51,744 bases of DNA from CAZXVU01 sp964644465 (GTDB lineage: Bacteria > Chlamydiota > Chlamydiia > Chlamydiales > SM23-39). The notes below the pieces were generated by a model that was not told where the DNA came from, made no database searches, and saw nothing but the letters and a program-made list of their open reading frames with translations. Positions 51,584 to 51,744 of this stretch are shown one piece after another. Location: positions 1-51,744 of the forward strand of contig CAZXVU010000002.1 of NCBI GenBank assembly GCA_964644465.1, read 5' to 3'. A program made the translations under genes and the position numbers. Every line of letters starts with the position of its first letter. The first letter of the stretch is position 1.

Positions 51584-51744
51584 TTATTTGGGAAGCGCGT
51601 CGAGATTGTAGAGATAGGTCTCAGGGAAGAACTTAGAAAGGATCTTCACTGCGTTTTCTCCATTCTGCGCTAGCGCCGATGCTGAGTACAGGCAAAGGCC
51701 AACTCCATGCCCTTTTCCAAACCCATTGAACAAGACAGCATCAT
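51584..51744 (-). CDS. spoIID: SpoIID/LytB-domain protein, C-terminal fragment
   Basis: The last 53 residues are visible: a stretch with LFNGFGKGHGVGLCLYSASA followed by LAQNGENAVKILSKFFPETY. GKGHGVGLC...A is the conserved end of SpoIID amidase-enhancer/lytic transglycosylase domains, and ILSKFFPETYLYNL corresponds to the closing IL..YYPGT segment. SpoIID cleaves denuded peptidoglycan, and chlamydial homologues are linked with the division-septum peptidoglycan ring. The gene starts beyond the right edge. Confidence 0.82.
   Translation of the reverse strand, partial: DAVLFNGFGKGHGVGLCLYSASALAQNGENAVKILSKFFPETYLYNLDALPK

Overview
The window looks like the chromosome of an environmental (Parachlamydiales-type) member of the Chlamydiae. 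The strongest clue is gene order: lpxD-ompH-bamA-recR-fabH-fabD-fabG-acpP, followed by a cyclic-nucleotide-binding protein and a nucleotide-transporter-like protein, is the order I know from Chlamydia. The pairs trxB/acpS and ssb/pepA and a SpoIID-type peptidoglycan protein fit the same group. Host-interaction features (two-partner secretion, an Inc-like protein, a CCCH zinc-finger protein) also fit. Three runs of exactly 100 N show that this is a scaffold with unsized gaps. I found no rRNA, tRNA, CRISPR array, prophage or transposase gene.

Layout. 1-9.2 kb: a two-partner secretion locus, with an exoprotein entering from the left, its outer-membrane transporter, and a second exoprotein converging from the right. 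A short relic of a second transporter gene lies beyond it. 9.2-14 kb: a CCCH zinc-finger protein, a YbaK-type deacylase, an AGCS symporter, a spermidine synthase with a signal peptide, and CorA. 14-22.3 kb: the envelope cluster (lpxD, ompH, bamA, with recR) and the divergent fatty-acid operon fabH-fabD-fabG-acpP. 22.4-27.3 kb: a hypothetical gene, then an overlapping three-gene operon (Tlc-like carrier fused to HEAT repeats, cNMP-binding protein, degenerate RsbU-like phosphatase). 27.5-34.6 kb: proC, an Inc-like gene, trxB, a small outer-membrane protein, acpS, PIN-TRAM, rlmH and lgt. 34.6-38 kb: an accessory block led by a promoter and a thiamine-pyrophosphate riboswitch. The riboswitch is followed by a small cysteine-containing ORF and a secreted Nudix-GNAT fusion. 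An opposing operon (ridA, DUF1796-like protein, alpha/beta hydrolase) faces it. 38-44.5 kb: ssb, pepA, an RluA-type synthase, a POT transporter, a family 9 glycosyltransferase cut by a gap, and a DRTGG-domain protein. 44.6-51.7 kb: a tiny lipoprotein, a Nudix protein interrupted by a gap, two unrecognised membrane-associated proteins (one of 1,516 residues), mazG, the SRP RNA, and the end of spoIID.

Three larger intergenic spaces (18.2-18.6, 27.3-27.5 and 30.9-31.2 kb), plus the one before spoIID (51.4-51.6 kb), are filled with related palindromic DNA. One hairpin occurs twice with compensatory base changes, and another element has 12-bp terminal inverted repeats.

Most worth following up: the TPP riboswitch in front of genes that are not thiamine genes, the TTP-like CCCH finger, the two-exoprotein secretion locus with cysteine-rich inserts and a transporter relic, and the palindromic repeat family. 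All functional calls rest on reading motifs by eye; no search was run.
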